Under the pieces are notes generated by a model, which was given only the letters and a program-made list of their open reading frames with translations, had not been told where the DNA came from and made no database searches. From Phytophthora sp. 'mugwort' (Eukaryota > Oomycota > Peronosporomycetes > Peronosporales > Peronosporaceae), in the NCBI GenBank assembly GCA_033558025.1, contig JAUCEF010000009.1, forward strand, positions 1,860,001-1,924,000: a DNA stretch of 64,000 nt. The letters are read 5' to 3'. A program made the translations under genes and the position numbers. Position 1 is the stretch's first letter. The number at the start of each line of letters is the position of its first letter. Of the stretch, positions 53,155 to 63,900 are shown one piece after another.

Positions 53155-54599
53155 CTATTCATCACAGCGGGCGATAAATTTGCTGATACGCTGGAGATCC
53201 AACTTGACTTCTTTTGCGGTCATCTCTGGTGTGACTTCAGCACGGATCACCTGATCCTCATCGTCTGAGTCGTCGCCAATGTTGCAAAAGTCCTCGTCCG
53301 TTGGTTTATCCGCTATGATGTTCTCCTCCTCCGGATTCAGTAGGTTCTCGATAGTCATCGATTCATTCAGGCTCAATCGGCTAACCATCGAGCGTAAATC
53401 ATGGACAGTTGCTTCCTCATCCGGCTCATCTGGAGCATACTCACAGGCATGGTGTTCGAGAATTCCAGTGAGATTCCAACAGTTAGCAAAAATCGAGCTT
53501 GACATGCTGCTCCAGCACTCGATGCACCACATAATAGCTTGGTGCACGGGGACGTTGTAGATCTTCGAGGCCGTTGCCCAATCCATACCCGCGTTAGCGT
53601 CTAGTTTGTCCAACGCATACTATATATGACGATGGCGGTAGCGACGTTTGAACGCCGCGACGATCCCCACGTCGAGTGGCTGCAACTTGCTCGTTGCGTT
53701 TGGTGGCAAAATTCAATTTCGACGTGCGATAGTTCGTCCTCGCTATAACCTCCGCGTACGGTTGCATTGTCTAATAGCAGGAGACACTTCCGATTTTAAG
53801 ACTTGAACGATTTGTTAAGTTCTCGCAGCCATTTGCTGAAAATTAGACGAGTCATCCAGGCCTTTGGGCTGTTGGTATAGTTGATTTCAGTCGCTGTAAA
53901 GTTTGTGAAGCCCCGTGGCTTCCTAGATTTGCCCACAAAAAGAGGTGGGAGCATCTTCGATCCATCTGCATTACAGGCAAACGCGATAGTAACTCGCTTT
54001 TTGTCCTTCTTTTTGCCTGCAAGCCGCTTTCGCGCAATAGAATGGTCAGGTGGCATCGAGAAGAATAAACCAGACTCGTTCATGTTGAAAATATTCCGAA
54101 GCTCATAATTCTTCAGCTTCCGTTTTAAGGCATCGATGCACACATCCGGAGCCGAACCACTCTGTCCGTGCACCTTGAGTACTTGGAAGCGGTGACGCGT
54201 GTTGAATCGGTATAGCCATCTGTTCGACCACTGCGGGGGTTCTGGGATGCCTAGGAGCTCAGCTAAACGCTGCGCCTTCACCTTGATCGTATCTACGTTG
54301 CGCTCCTCGCACCAAGAAACCCAAATAGCCAATGTAGTGTCCAGCTCCGGGAATCGAACTTGGCGCTCCTTCTTAGACTCCAGCTTTGACAACGGAGTCG
54401 CGTCCAATTTCTTGCTGGACTTAAGGATTTTGCATATTGTAGCCAGTCCAGGGCGCTCTGTGAGTCGGAATGTTGTCTTCGCCCACTGCGCAAGCTCTTT
54501 CTGCGTCAGAGCGGGATACATTGTGTGTTGCTGGCAGATCTGAATACGCTGGTTGTTTAAGAACGAGTTGCGCGCGTGATGTTTCTTGGTCGACGGCAT
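53155..54599 (-). pseudogene. Tigger-like DDE transposase, inactivated by few mutations
   Basis: ATG at 54599 starts MPSTKKHHARNSFLNNQRIQ. Two DNA-binding parts follow (LTQKELAQWAKTTFRLTERP; WVSWCEERNVDTIKVKAQRL with RWLYRFNTRHRF), then the DDE core. The first catalytic position reads FNMNESGLFFSMPP (family NMDESG: Asp to Asn). The next blocks are RVTIAFACNADGS and, after an in-frame TAA at 53796, KCLLLLDNAT with an intact second Asp. A missing base near 53710 shifts the frame, after which KLQPLDVGIVAAFKRRYR holds the third Asp and a TAG follows. The acidic C-terminus ends near 53155. Both stops sit where Gln codons would be expected, so a handful of transitions and one deletion explain the inactivation. 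Confidence 0.78.
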
Positions 54600-54728
54600 C
54601 TTGTGGGCGCGTGGGAAATGTGAGCGACGAAGACCATCCATGCTAATGCGTACCAAAATGATGGTACACCTGCTATAAGAATACCTCTTTATAAGAATAG
54701 ATAGCTCCCTCCCGCCCGACACAATCCT

Positions 54729-54744
54729 TATAGAGGGGTTTGTC
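54729..54744. repeat. Right terminal inverted repeat of the Tigger element
   Basis: Sixteen bases, TATAGAGGGGTTTGTC, the inverse of the left end at 52829-52844. Confidence 0.8.
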
Positions 54745-54749
54745 TTCAG

Positions 54750-55270
54750 TTTATACGTTGACAGGACAGATGTCATTACGAGCGCAATCATTGGTTTGTC
54801 TCGTCAATAGAAACATGTGGGTCAGCATATGTCAATCAAATTGCTTAAATTAAGGAAGCTGACTCGACCTGATCCCGCTCGGTTAAGGTTGGAGTACTAT
54901 TGATAATCGTCGGCAGTTTTGTTTTGTTCGTCGAAGAATCTACCAGATCTCCGCTTGCGTCCCATGAAATGGTGTGTCTCCGGTATTCTGTTCACCACCG
55001 CTACCTTGGCACAGCCCTTAGCTCGACCAAGGCGAGACGCTGCGGGATAAAAAAAAGGGGCTGGTGCGCACGGGGTGAGGGAGGGAGAAGAAGGTGACGC
55101 ATCAAAAGAAGGCGATGGCGCGTGAATAATCAGCTGGCAAAGGCTCGACGCCATCGAATATGAATGTGGCGTTGGTGCAAATACGTTCTAGCTCAACTTC
55201 CGGCGCAGGGCAGATTAAGCCTTCTTTAGAATGCCAAATCCAAACAGCAGACCTCATGTTTCACACACCC
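54750..55270. other. No supported gene
   Basis: Unique-looking DNA after the Tigger. A purine-rich stretch at about 55065-55100 (GGGGTGAGGGAGGGAGAAG) is the only notable feature. Short open frames on both strands look accidental. Confidence 0.4.
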
Positions 55271-55274
55271 GACC

Positions 55275-55987
55275 TTGTTCTCGCAGATGATGTCGCTACG
55301 GGAACTGTATTTGCTATTACGATCGAGATCACGACGGATTATATATCGCTATCGAGTCAAATGAAGAGACGGAGTAGACGGGTATCGTTGGGCTGATACG
55401 TATGAGCCTGCGTGGACTCTGCTGAAAGATGGCTCCGGTGAACAATGTGGGTACGTGGAAAGCGTCTCCTGTAGAATCGTTTTACACGTTTTGCTCTGTG
55501 TATGGGTTCTCTAGCAAGATTGGAGATTCGCCGCACGGCCAGTGCGCTTTTTACGCAACTCGAATTGCTACCGAGCTACTTGGAAACTCTAATTGGTGTT
55601 CCGACGATACGGTCGCGTCATTTCGTCAAAGCTGCGCCGCACGTGGCCGTCCAGTTTCAGCCAAAGGAATTCCGTACGGTGAGCTTCGTTGGTTTGTTAA
55701 GTTTGCTATGGCATACATGTAAGCAGGTATGCATGGCGTTCTGGACAAGAACTAATTGATGGAGTATGGGGTAAGATGGCTGTTTCTCGCTTGTGTACGC
55801 TGCGATTGTGCACGGATGTATACATATGTGCCTCATTCAATTCGATGCGAGTTTCCCACTGTTTCGCCATAAATGTTATGGAAATTGAGTGGTGTTTTTA
55901 CGACTACAAGCACAATGGAGTTGCTCTTAACGACTTCGACATGGAATGGATTTACGGGGTCAAGTTTGTTCGTAGGTTTGATTTATA
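55275..55987 (+). pseudogene. Broken Cys/His protein, possibly a papain-like peptidase behind a chromodomain-like segment
   Basis: Near 55330-55430 fragments read YIAIESNEETE and WADTYEPAWTLLKD, resembling the WxGY..WEP region of chromodomains. From 55429 the frame holds SPVESFYTFCSVYGFSSKIG and HGQCAFYATRIATELLGNSN; after a frame change near 55722 it continues ELIDGVWGKMAVSRLCTL, VYICASFNSMRVSHCFAINV and DFDMEWIYGVKFVRRFDL to a stop at 55985. A Cys in QCAF followed much later by His in SHCF and an acidic turn is the order of papain-fold peptidases, including OTU and C39 types. From memory, related proteins occur in many Phytophthora copies, perhaps as the end of retroelement polyproteins. 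The peptidase idea is unproven. Confidence 0.4.
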
Positions 55988-56263
55988 GCAGAAGTGAACG
56001 AGACGATTGTTTGACTACGTTGACTGTTTGTTGTTTTTCTCGATTTTTACTACTGATTGTGGTTGAGGGCTGCTGAATGCTGGTGCGCTCCGTAACCGCC
56101 ATTATGGAAATGATGACGTCTCATTTTTATCGCTGGGTATATTCAAATGATGCTGAGTACGCAGACTGTTCTCGCTGTTTGGTGTGTATAGGTGAAGCAT
56201 TTTATTTCCTAGTTGGTTTAGCCAAGACCGAACAACTTATTTCTTTATTGGTTGTCGTGCATT

Positions 56264-56310
56264 CCGGGCTATTTACGCTGGCATATATAGGCCGGGCTAT
56301 ATAGGCCGGG
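56264..56310. repeat. Short tandem CCGGGCTAT units
   Basis: CCGGGCTAT occurs twice and a shortened CCGGG a third time within 45 bases, the last two as TATATAGGCCGGG in tandem. Its function is unknown. Confidence 0.6.
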
Positions 56311-56639
56311 ATACATACGGCAGACTATTTATGACCTCTTCGATTCTAGTTGTCTCGAGGACTTAGTTACACTTAGCTCAGTGTCTTGCGATAGGCATCG
56401 TGGCTTTTCGGCTCTGATGAAGGTGCACTAAGATGTTTGGTTATACGCAGAAACAGATGGGAACGCGTACGCAAAAAATTATGCTGCAGAACGGAAACAG
56501 CTTTCTCCAAGCGACCGTACCGATCATGGCAAAAGATGATTAATTGGTAAAGGCGGACTATATCTTCGAAAAGCATGGATTCAGCTTCCTGACGATACCA
56601 GGCGTACGTTAATGGCGGCAACATCAGATCCAACCTTTA

Positions 56640-57350
56640 TATCGAATGCGAGTGATATAACAGACGGGCGATCGGAAAGGGAAGCTGCAACTATGTGTTC
56701 TGTTACTTCTCACGCTGTGCTACAAAAACCTTCAGTTGAAGTGCGTGAAGCATCTGAAATGTACCGCAATCTTGACCGGAGCTACTAAATAATCTAAGCA
56801 GACCAAAGAGAAAGCAACGACTGACTGTTGTGGAAGTTCTGGATGACGACGAAACAAAGCTTCGACTGGATTGGATGCGAAACGCAAGATCGACATTTCA
56901 TTCCACTATCGTGAAAGAACAAAGAGTGCTCGCCCAAATTGCTTACGATTCTGGAAGCATGATAGGTGTAGTAGACGCATTTATAGCAAGTGTGGAGAGC
57001 TGTATTCAACGTTGAGGCTAAAAGACACTGCCGACACGACCCATTCAGCTTTTTAAGTGTTGCGAACGGCATGGCAGATTTATTTGCTTCGTTCAAAGGA
57101 ATTGCACTATTTCCTCTAGATTTGAAAATACAGAAGATGCACCTTCACTGGAATTTGCCAAGGCAGAACCGACATGGCAAAGATTGAATGTCGAGAAGAG
57201 CTCACAGACTGTATGCAATGTGGATCAAGGACGAAGATCCAGATGCTCCTCTGGTTGGTGGACACAAGAAGCATTTTGGAAAACTTGATACGGTTCCAAG
57301 CTTCAAGGAGACGAAGCCTACATGCTACATATATTCGATTTGTGTATTAG
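56640..57350 (+). pseudogene. Unidentified coding-like fragments
   Basis: Plus-strand fragments in changing frames have good protein composition: SDITDGRSEREAATMCSVTS, RLTVVEVLDDDETKLRLDWM followed by FHSTIVKEQRVLAQIAYDSG and IGVVDAFIASVESCIQR, and later RLYAMWIKDEDPDAPLVGGH. They could be the exons of a decayed repeat-borne gene. The middle part could form a long helix. I do not recognise a family. Confidence 0.35.
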
Positions 57351-57489
57351 GATAAGTGTTTGTTATAGAAACTTTAGATGACTCTTAACTACTCTCACTA
57401 GAGTTTGATTCATCCCCAGTTCTGCCATGGTCGTCGTCTCTAATTGCTGTCCCAATATTAGCAGTTCGTCGATGGTGGTTTGCGTGGCG

Positions 57490-59200
57490 CCTTTGTGTAT
57501 TACTCTTCGAATCCCGGTCGAACGTTATGTGGCGACCCTCCTTCGCTTCTGTCGTCTGTGTCGTTCAACTCTGTCTTTTCGTCGTCGGAAAACGATACTT
57601 CATCTGGCAAGAAGACTGGTCTAGGGAGGGGAATAGGAGGTCTCTTTGGCTTCGATTCTCTACCGAGTTCGACATCCGTTCTGAAGTTGGCGTATTTCCG
57701 CGCCAATTTTCCTATCCCGGCTACAAAGTCAGGCAATTTTGGATGCGATCCCTTAAAAACGCTGTTCAGCTTTCTGTTGAATCGTTCTAAGAGATTATTA
57801 GTCCGACTCACCACGTCCCATCTAAAGGGCTCGATATTCCACAGCTTGGGAGGACTGCGCTCAATCCAAGTACGCTGAAAATAACGCCAGAACTTGGCCC
57901 ATTTAAATACGAGAAACCAATATTACGGGATGTGCACGTTGCCTCGATTTTCTGTTTGACCCACGCAACGCCTTGTTTTTTTTTCACTTTTGGCTGCGGA
58001 ATGACAGTCAGTATATCGAGGATCCCCGATTTCATAGCGATTTTGCATTCTGCATCTGGTATACGCTTGTTTAAAGTAGTTGCATCCATCAACATCTGCA
58101 TCCCGTGAAAATACATTTCGTACTTTTTTGAAGTGCAGAGTACAAATGCACATGGATAGTTTCCTTTTGTTAACAGATCGTAAGCAGTGAAAACCACGCA
58201 TTGCTTGAACTTTGGTGGAACACAACGAAATGTCCCATCAACAAATACTGAAGTCCGTTTGTGCTTGAGCATATTCAACAGGGATGGATGGCCCCATCCA
58301 AGTAAGCGTTCCCGTTTCCTTAAGGTTCGGTCGTAATACGAATGATGGAAGAGCAGAAAATTGGTATCCGTAGGTGTCCCGTTATCATTAAGAACTTGAG
58401 ACCAGGGAGACGATTCAATCTGGCCATATTCAGATCCTCCAAAGGCCTCAGATCTTGTACGATTTACACGCCGGAGACCTTTTCTCTTGATAACCCAGTA
58501 AAGGGACGATTCCGATCCGGATTTCCGTAAAACATTGATCTAACCATATCCTAAGTGTCAGTGCGAATGGCAGATGTGGTCACAGCCAAATGGTCCACCT
58601 CTCGTTTCATAACCTCGGACACGTTTGTGGTGGTGCTTGGGCTTTGTGTTTCATTGTTGGATCGATTAGACGAGAGACCACATGTGCGCGGGACGAAGTT
58701 GGTATAGCACTCCAGGCTTAAGCTGAAACCCGCACTTGCCAGGACATTTTTTTGCTGCCGTAGCACTGCAGCGATATGAAATATTTACCCATGTTTTGTC
58801 CGATCTTGTGTATTTGTAGCCGGCGATCCAACGTGTTGTACGCCCGGTTCGGCGATCGTTACTGTGGCTTTTATTGACCGATGCGTCAACATCACCTAAA
58901 TTGCCCAACATACTAATTGGTTGCTCGAAAGCACCAACTTCGTTCTGGTTTCCGTCATTGGAAACATCACCGCCACCAAATCGGAACTCATATTTTTCAA
59001 TGAACGCAAACTCAGCACTCTCAATCTTCGACATCGATCCCATCGGAAGGGCTTTATCACATTCCGTGCTCGGGTTAAGCAACAACCCGAGTGAGCGGTT
59101 CCTAGTGCTGGATGTTGCTGCGGAGTGCGGTGCAAATTGCAGTGTGAGGCTCCATGCCACTTGCAGTGAGCGTACCATCATTCTCGAACAAATGCGCAAA
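57490..59200 (-). pseudogene. MULE transposase with FLYWCH-like zinc finger, broken
   Basis: The minus strand first gives a leader and then a FLYWCH-like finger (YKYTRSDKTWVNISYRCSAT, CPGKCGFQLKPG, PAHMWS). After a stop at about 58666 and a gap, the MULE core follows: KRERLLGWGHPSLLNMLKHK, SVFVDGTFRCVPPKFKQCVV (first catalytic Asp), YPCAFVLCTSKKYEMYFHGM. Next comes KFWRYFQRTWIERSPPKLWN in another frame, RTNNLLERFNRKLNSVFKGS, and an acidic tail. No SWIM finger is seen. Frame changes near 58280, 57900 and 57810 make it inactive. It differs in family from the two other MULEs of this window. Confidence 0.65.
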
Positions 59201-59756
59201 GCGATCGCATAAAGAGAAGTGAAGCCATGCTGGCGAGGCCAGTCAGTGAAGCAAGTGCAAAGATGGGCTAATCATGCACAGTGTTCCAATACGCCCCTCT
59301 GTACGCTGTATTATAAGCAGGTTAGCCGCTCCGTTCACTTATGCTGTTTTTCGATTACTGGTATGTTGCATTTGAGATGTCGCGGCGCGCAAAAAACTAG
59401 ACGCGCATGAATGATGGTCAATCATTTTTGACCAGCTAAAACGCTCAACGCTCGTGGCGACCTCGCATGACCAGGTGATACGTACGCTGCAACCCAGCCA
59501 ACAATGGAGCGGCTGAACACAGTGCGACGAGCAGCTCGGGAAATGGAGAGGGCACCGCCGCGTAAAAGTGATACACCTTCACGGCGAGCTGAGTTCGCTG
59601 CAATGGTGCAAGCTGCAATTAAGTATTTGTAGTTTTGTAGAACACTGTGCGCGCTGAGGATAGTTTAATGTACTACCGTCTATTCATTTGTATCGGTTCG
59701 GTTAAGCTCTCATACAGGCGAATCGAATCAATCCCCTAACGCCAAACGATGCTGTT
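59201..59756. other. No supported gene
   Basis: About 550 bases with no coding pattern. Near 59500-59640 a plus-strand frame reads MERLNTVRRAAREMERAPPR and SPSRRAEFAAMVQAAIKYL, which might be a short relic, but it ends at once. Confidence 0.35.
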
Positions 59757-60047
59757 CTACCTATGGACGCCCATGTTGACGAACGCTCTTGCCTCGACGA
59801 ACTGCCGGTAGAACGCGTTCTTCTTCGCCGGCGTCCCGGCCGCGTCCTGCTTCCGTTCCGCCTTCTTGCTCGAGAGCATTTCCTTCATCTTGCCCGAGAG
59901 GTTCACTCCCGTTGAGTCGCGTGACTTCGCGGTGCTGCGGGTGGTCGTCTCTGCGTCGTTGATGACCGTCTTTTCTCGGATGTACATGAGCGTGGCTGGG
60001 TTGCTGAGCGGGAGCGCGTTGCGCATGGCCATCATAGAGGAGTTCAT
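59757..60047 (-). CDS. Small dispersed protein, family A copy 1
   Basis: A 96-residue frame from ATG 60047: MNSSMMAMRNALPLSNPATL, MYIREKTVINDAETTT, STGVNLSGKMKEMLSSKKAE and FYRQFVEARAFVNMGVH. It is basic, without signal peptide or membrane segment. A damaged relative lies at 62400-62640. I do not know its function; repetition suggests linkage to a mobile element. It may be one exon of a larger gene. Confidence 0.4.
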   Translation of the reverse strand: MNSSMMAMRNALPLSNPATLMYIREKTVINDAETTTRSTAKSRDSTGVNLSGKMKEMLSSKKAERKQDAAGTPAKKNAFYRQFVEARAFVNMGVHR

Positions 60048-60104
60048 CGGCGCTATTACAGTGGTGCTGGGTTGCGGCTGCTTGGTGTTGGAGGCAATTC
60101 ACAA

Positions 60105-60383
60105 ATGAGCGATCCCAAAACCCCCAGCTCCAACAGCCACAACAATCACTCCTCTTCAACGCCACCGGCATTCTCATCAGCTGTGCTGCGGCGTCAAAGC
60201 TTCGATGGCTCGCATTGCACCGTCTTCAAATGGCGAGAGACCATTCATACTCACCCACCCGTCGGAAGTCGCGCGGAATCCTCCGTCCGGTCCGGACGCG
60301 GTGCTGTTCGTAATGCTGCAACGTCTTATTCTGCGCATGACTGTACATGTACTTCCAACGGACCCCGTTTTGTACCGCTTTAA
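60105..60383 (+). CDS. Hypothetical 92-residue protein
   Basis: ATG at 60105 opens MSDPKTPSSNSHNNHSSSTP, rich in Ser, Asn and His, then VLRRQSFDGSHCTVFKWRE. It is divergent from family A copy 1 with 57 bases between starts. No domain is recognisable; coding status is doubtful. Confidence 0.25.
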   Translation: MSDPKTPSSNSHNNHSSSTPPAFSSAVLRRQSFDGSHCTVFKWRETIHTHPPVGSRAESSVRSGRGAVRNAATSYSAHDCTCTSNGPRFVPL

Positions 60384-60550
60384 AGTACCGCTTTAATACT
60401 TTAAAAGTTTACTTGGTATTCTTCCACTTGACTGGTCTTGCAGCCGCAAGTTGCGGCTTTGCGGCCGCAGCACGTCTACATAGACACATGCATTTATCAA
60501 CAGAGTGCTGGTGCGTGGTACTGCAGCTACCGTGGGTGGGACACACCACG

Positions 60551-60622
60551 CGATTCAATATGGTAAAACTCTCTTTGGGTAGCGAAAGAGCTACCCATAG
60601 TGCATTTTACCATTTTGAATCG
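60551..60622. repeat. 72-bp nested palindrome, MITE-like
   Basis: CGATTCAATATGGTAAAA at 60551-60568 pairs with 60605-60622 with one mismatch in 18. Inside it TGGGTAGC (60576-60583) and GCTACCCA (60590-60597) form a second perfect stem with a six-base loop. The whole would fold into a long hairpin. It separates the hypothetical gene at 60105 from family B copy 1. Confidence 0.8.
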
Positions 60623-60701
60623 TCTCACCTCCTTTTTCATTTTGTACCCACACCCGTGCTCAATTTCCGACTTCCGCCATTCTGCACAAGAGCTTATCGC
60701 C

Positions 60702-61025
60702 ACGGACGCCAGCAACAGCCCATCTTCTGCTACCCCCGCGGACAAGTCTGGGCTTATCATCGAGTTGGCGACTGGCTCGAGAAACGCACATGCACCGTTT
60801 GACCAGAAGGTGCATGTCGCGGCTCAATCTCCTAACCAAGAAGGCAATGATAATTTGTCGGAAGAAGAGTTGGCGAAGAAGGATGAGTTGGTCATGCAGT
60901 TTGCGTCGCAAGCTACGATGGTCATGGCGAAGTCGTTGGTGAAGGATTATTTTGAGCAATGGAAGGGATATTGTGACTTGATATCGATGCCAAAAGTGCT
61001 GGCGGAGTGTTGTTTTGGGATATGA
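60702..61025 (+). pseudogene. Small dispersed protein, family B copy 1, start codon lost
   Basis: The plus strand reads SPSSATPADKSGLIIELATG, NAHAPFDQKVHVAAQSPNQE and NLSEEELAKKDELVMQFASQ, then ATMVMAKSLVKDYFEQW to a stop at 61023. Family B copy 2 (63900-63646, minus) has the same protein, but where copy 2 has ATGGACCCC this copy has ACGGACGCC at 60702. Copy 1 continues about 27 residues beyond the point where copy 2 diverges. The function is unknown; it is acidic and probably disordered. Confidence 0.55.
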
Positions 61026-62139
61026 CATTGACGCTATTCAACCTAATGCAAATATGCTATCGAGTAATCTCAGCTAATGTAGTAGGGAAGATAAAACGGG
61101 TGGGAAGATGTGCATGAAAAAAAAAACTTTGAAATCTGTACATGCATTTACCACCACAAGATGTAGGCGTCAATCGACACGCGAGCACGTATTTGAAAGA
61201 AAAAATGCTCAAGCTATCGTATGGGCGATGTATTAACAAATAATACCAAAGCTTAAGCGATTAGTGATGTTTGAAGCTTTGTTGACACGCGCTGTAAACA
61301 AACCAAAATTCTTGCTTGGAACAAACTACGAGCTCACTTGACAATTGGCGTCCAAGAAGCCAAACGCAAGGCGACTTACAATATAGCATCCACTACCACA
61401 TCGAACTCACGGTGATAGCAATTTGCAACGCGCTGCCACTCAACACCGGCTTCATTTATGTGAGACAACACGGCTGCTAAGCCCGATTGCGCGATGGAAG
61501 TACGACCAATGGGGAGAGGGGGGCAGAAGAGAGAAGGGGTGCGATACGTGGTTTATCGACTTCGGAGCGTTCGTTCACACGGGGTTTCCACTATGCAAGC
61601 AGAAAGCGGCCGTAGTCGCGAGGAAAACTATAATTGACTGACGATTGTATCACCCTCTTATCAAAAGGCACTCATTTGATGGCACAACGTTGAGGTAGCA
61701 GCATTAATAGTAATTGATGATCATATTCAATACGTAATGTCTATGTCAAAGGCGGTGATCATGTACACCAGATCCACCCAAAACAGATAGCACCGCTAAC
61801 ATGGAGGAAGGTGATTTGCACATTAGGCTCGAGGAGCCGCTGCGGCGCCGCATGGCCGCTGCCCCGCGTGGCACAATGCTCGTACAAGTACGACGAGATG
61901 CTGGACAATCTCTCCGCGTCTTCGAGTGTTGGATAAAGTGGCAGCCAAACGGCCAGGCCTGGTACTCACTTGTATATCAAGCTGGAAGTGCGCTAAAAGG
62001 ATAACCCGGGTCAGAGTGCTGTACGAGCGTTGCGTCATGTGTCACAAAGGCGAGAAGAACGACATCAAGTACGCCAAGTAAAGTACATAACTTTAAACGC
62101 CTTACGCTTCCTCGGATACCGATATTTCTTCTGCACCGA
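61026..62139. other. No supported gene
   Basis: Mostly AT-rich DNA. A plus-strand frame from ATG 61801 runs 67 codons (MEEGDLHIRLEEPLRRRMAA, VFECWIKWQPNGQAWYSLVY) and could be a small relic, but I see no relative or promoter. A run of A at 61119-61128 is present. Confidence 0.35.
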
Positions 62140-62640
62140 GACTATCCACTACGCCTTTTGCATTCGCGCAGCACCCTCAGCAAGGTTGAGTGCGTCCAGC
62201 TTGTCGATCACTTCGTTGAATTTTCCCTGCGTGTCTTCTGCTTCATCCTCGATAAGATGAATGCTACCAATAAAACTATAAGCGCGCATGTACCGAAAAA
62301 AATGCGAGTACCGCTTATGACATATTACCGCCTATGACATAGCTATTACGGTATTATAGTTTCGGTTCAATTAGTAACAAGCGCTATTTGGAACGACAAC
62401 GCGCATTCATACTGTAGCAGCCACCTCCAGTGAGACTTGGTCCTTCTTGCCTGAAAATATTCAGGTTGCACGACATTTTTTGCCCCTGTTGACTCGCGGA
62501 GGGTTGACGAAGTGACAGTGCTGTGTCATGCCTATGATCGCGGTCTTCTCTCTCGTGTACATGAGCGTTGCCGCGATGTTAAGCGGAAGCGCATTGGGAG
62601 TGGAGGGGTAATCGTGGCGATTGGTTGGCGTGGTCAAATG
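62140..62640 (-). pseudogene. Family A copy 2, damaged
   Basis: The minus strand reads NALPLNIAATLMYTREKTAI, clearly related to NALPLSNPATLMYIREKTVI of copy 1. It then changes frame, continuing STVTSSTLRESTGAKNVVQP where copy 1 has STAKSRDSTGVNLSGK. Further along, 62260-62145 reads EDEAEDTQGKFNEVIDKLDA and LAEGAARMQKA, a well-composed segment that may be a downstream part of the same gene. Confidence 0.5.
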
Positions 62641-63645
62641 TTTGCTGCGAGAATCGAATTTGCGAATGAGGGGCAAGTTACAAAAGCTTATCGGTCAAAA
62701 ATAATTAATTGTCTCGCCACCGATATTCCAAAATCCGGATTGGGGTGGTACAGGCGTGACAAATTACCGCAACGCTACAATTTGCAAAAAAGGGTTGCCA
62801 CTACACCACGGTTTACAGTGCAATGTACCGGTTCACCTCCGCTTAGCCTTATACTGCATTTTCAGGATAATAATGTATTCCTGTGTGTTTCTTTCAACTG
62901 GCACAAGCGTTGCAAGCTCAGCGACGACAACATGGAGCTCCAAGCTTACGAGTCACGGAGCCCTTTGCGAACCACGTTGCCGACGGACTGTGATGGCACC
63001 GCACTCAATCAATTTCAGCTGTATGGTCACATTTTGAAAAACAAGTACACTCACTTTAAACCCAATCGCTGTTGTTTGTAGCGTAGCATAATCGTCATAT
63101 TAAGAACGTGGCTGTTCTCAAGCCACACCAATCCCCCATCCAATCACTAGGCAACAGCTCATTCGGGGTCACAAGAACGATATTTGTCGTTATGTAGTCG
63201 GCACTGTGCATGAGCCACCCCCGTTTCTCTAACGGCCACGTGCGAATATGTTTACACGCGTGCGTGTAGTGTCGATGATGTAGTACTGTAACCCACGACG
63301 TAATTCTTGCAAGCGCAGCATCCGCATACTGCCCGCTTGATATGTCTCTACCTGATTGGCTAGCTATGCTGGTGGTCGACACAAATGTGTACACGTGTCT
63401 ACAGTTGCACCATCGCTGGCAAAAAAGGTGTAGAGATAATTTTACCATAATGGGGCTGGAGAGCGATACCAACCCGAAAAGGGGGTTCCAGCGATATCGT
63501 TATGAAATTGTCGTTAACATAACTAACAAAGCGCAAAACAATTATAATCGGTGGAACTGATCACGTGAAGTTTAGAGATCCAATTAATGGTAAAATCGCT
63601 ACATGTAGTATGTTCAGTGGCTATTAAACCGTCGGTAACGATCAA
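62641..63645. other. No supported gene
   Basis: A plus-strand frame of 189 codons crosses this region (ending 63081), but it overlaps the family A relic in antisense, lacks a recognisable domain and has no good promoter, so I do not call it. The rest shows only short frames. Confidence 0.35.
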
Positions 63646-63900
63646 TCAACGACGAAATATCGCCGGCTTGGTCATGACCATCGTAGCTTGCGACGCAATG
63701 AACTGCTTGGCCAGTGCGTCCTTCTTCGCCGACTCTTCTTCCGACGAATTACCGTTGCTTTCTTGGTTAGGACTTGGAGCCGACCCGCTCACCTTCTGGT
63801 CAAACTTGGCGTGTACATTTCTCGTGCCAGTCGCCGACTCGATGATAAGCCCCGACTTGTCCGCGGGGGTAGCAGGAGACGGGTTATTACTGGGGTCCAT
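63646..63900 (-). CDS. Small dispersed protein, family B copy 2
   Basis: ATG at 63900 starts MDPSNNPSPATPADKSGLII, followed by NVHAKFDQKVSGSAPSPNQE, SSEEESAKKDALAKQFIASQ and ATMVMTKPAIFRR, 84 residues. About 70 residues match copy 1 at 60702-60930, in inverse orientation. After MVMTK the two copies diverge, so copy 2 may be truncated by an insertion or joined to unrelated sequence. It has no signal peptide and no membrane segment. The function is unknown. Confidence 0.45.
   Translation of the reverse strand: MDPSNNPSPATPADKSGLIIESATGTRNVHAKFDQKVSGSAPSPNQESNGNSSEEESAKKDALAKQFIASQATMVMTKPAIFRR

Larger units (their letters stand above)
52827..54746 (-). mobile_element. Tigger/pogo-type DNA transposon with terminal inverted repeats
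   Basis: GACAAACCCCTCTATA at 52829-52844 is exactly repeated in inverse orientation at 54729-54744, and both ends also hold TTATAAGAATA words (once left, twice right). The 1.9-kb interval contains one minus-strand transposase. The left end follows a TA dinucleotide as expected for Tc1/mariner insertion, but the right flanking TA is not adjacent, so the exact border is uncertain by a few bases. Confidence 0.8.

Noticed and set aside
62512..63081. 189-codon plus-strand frame
   Set aside because: Antisense to the family A relic at its start, no recognisable domain, no promoter; chance frame more likely.
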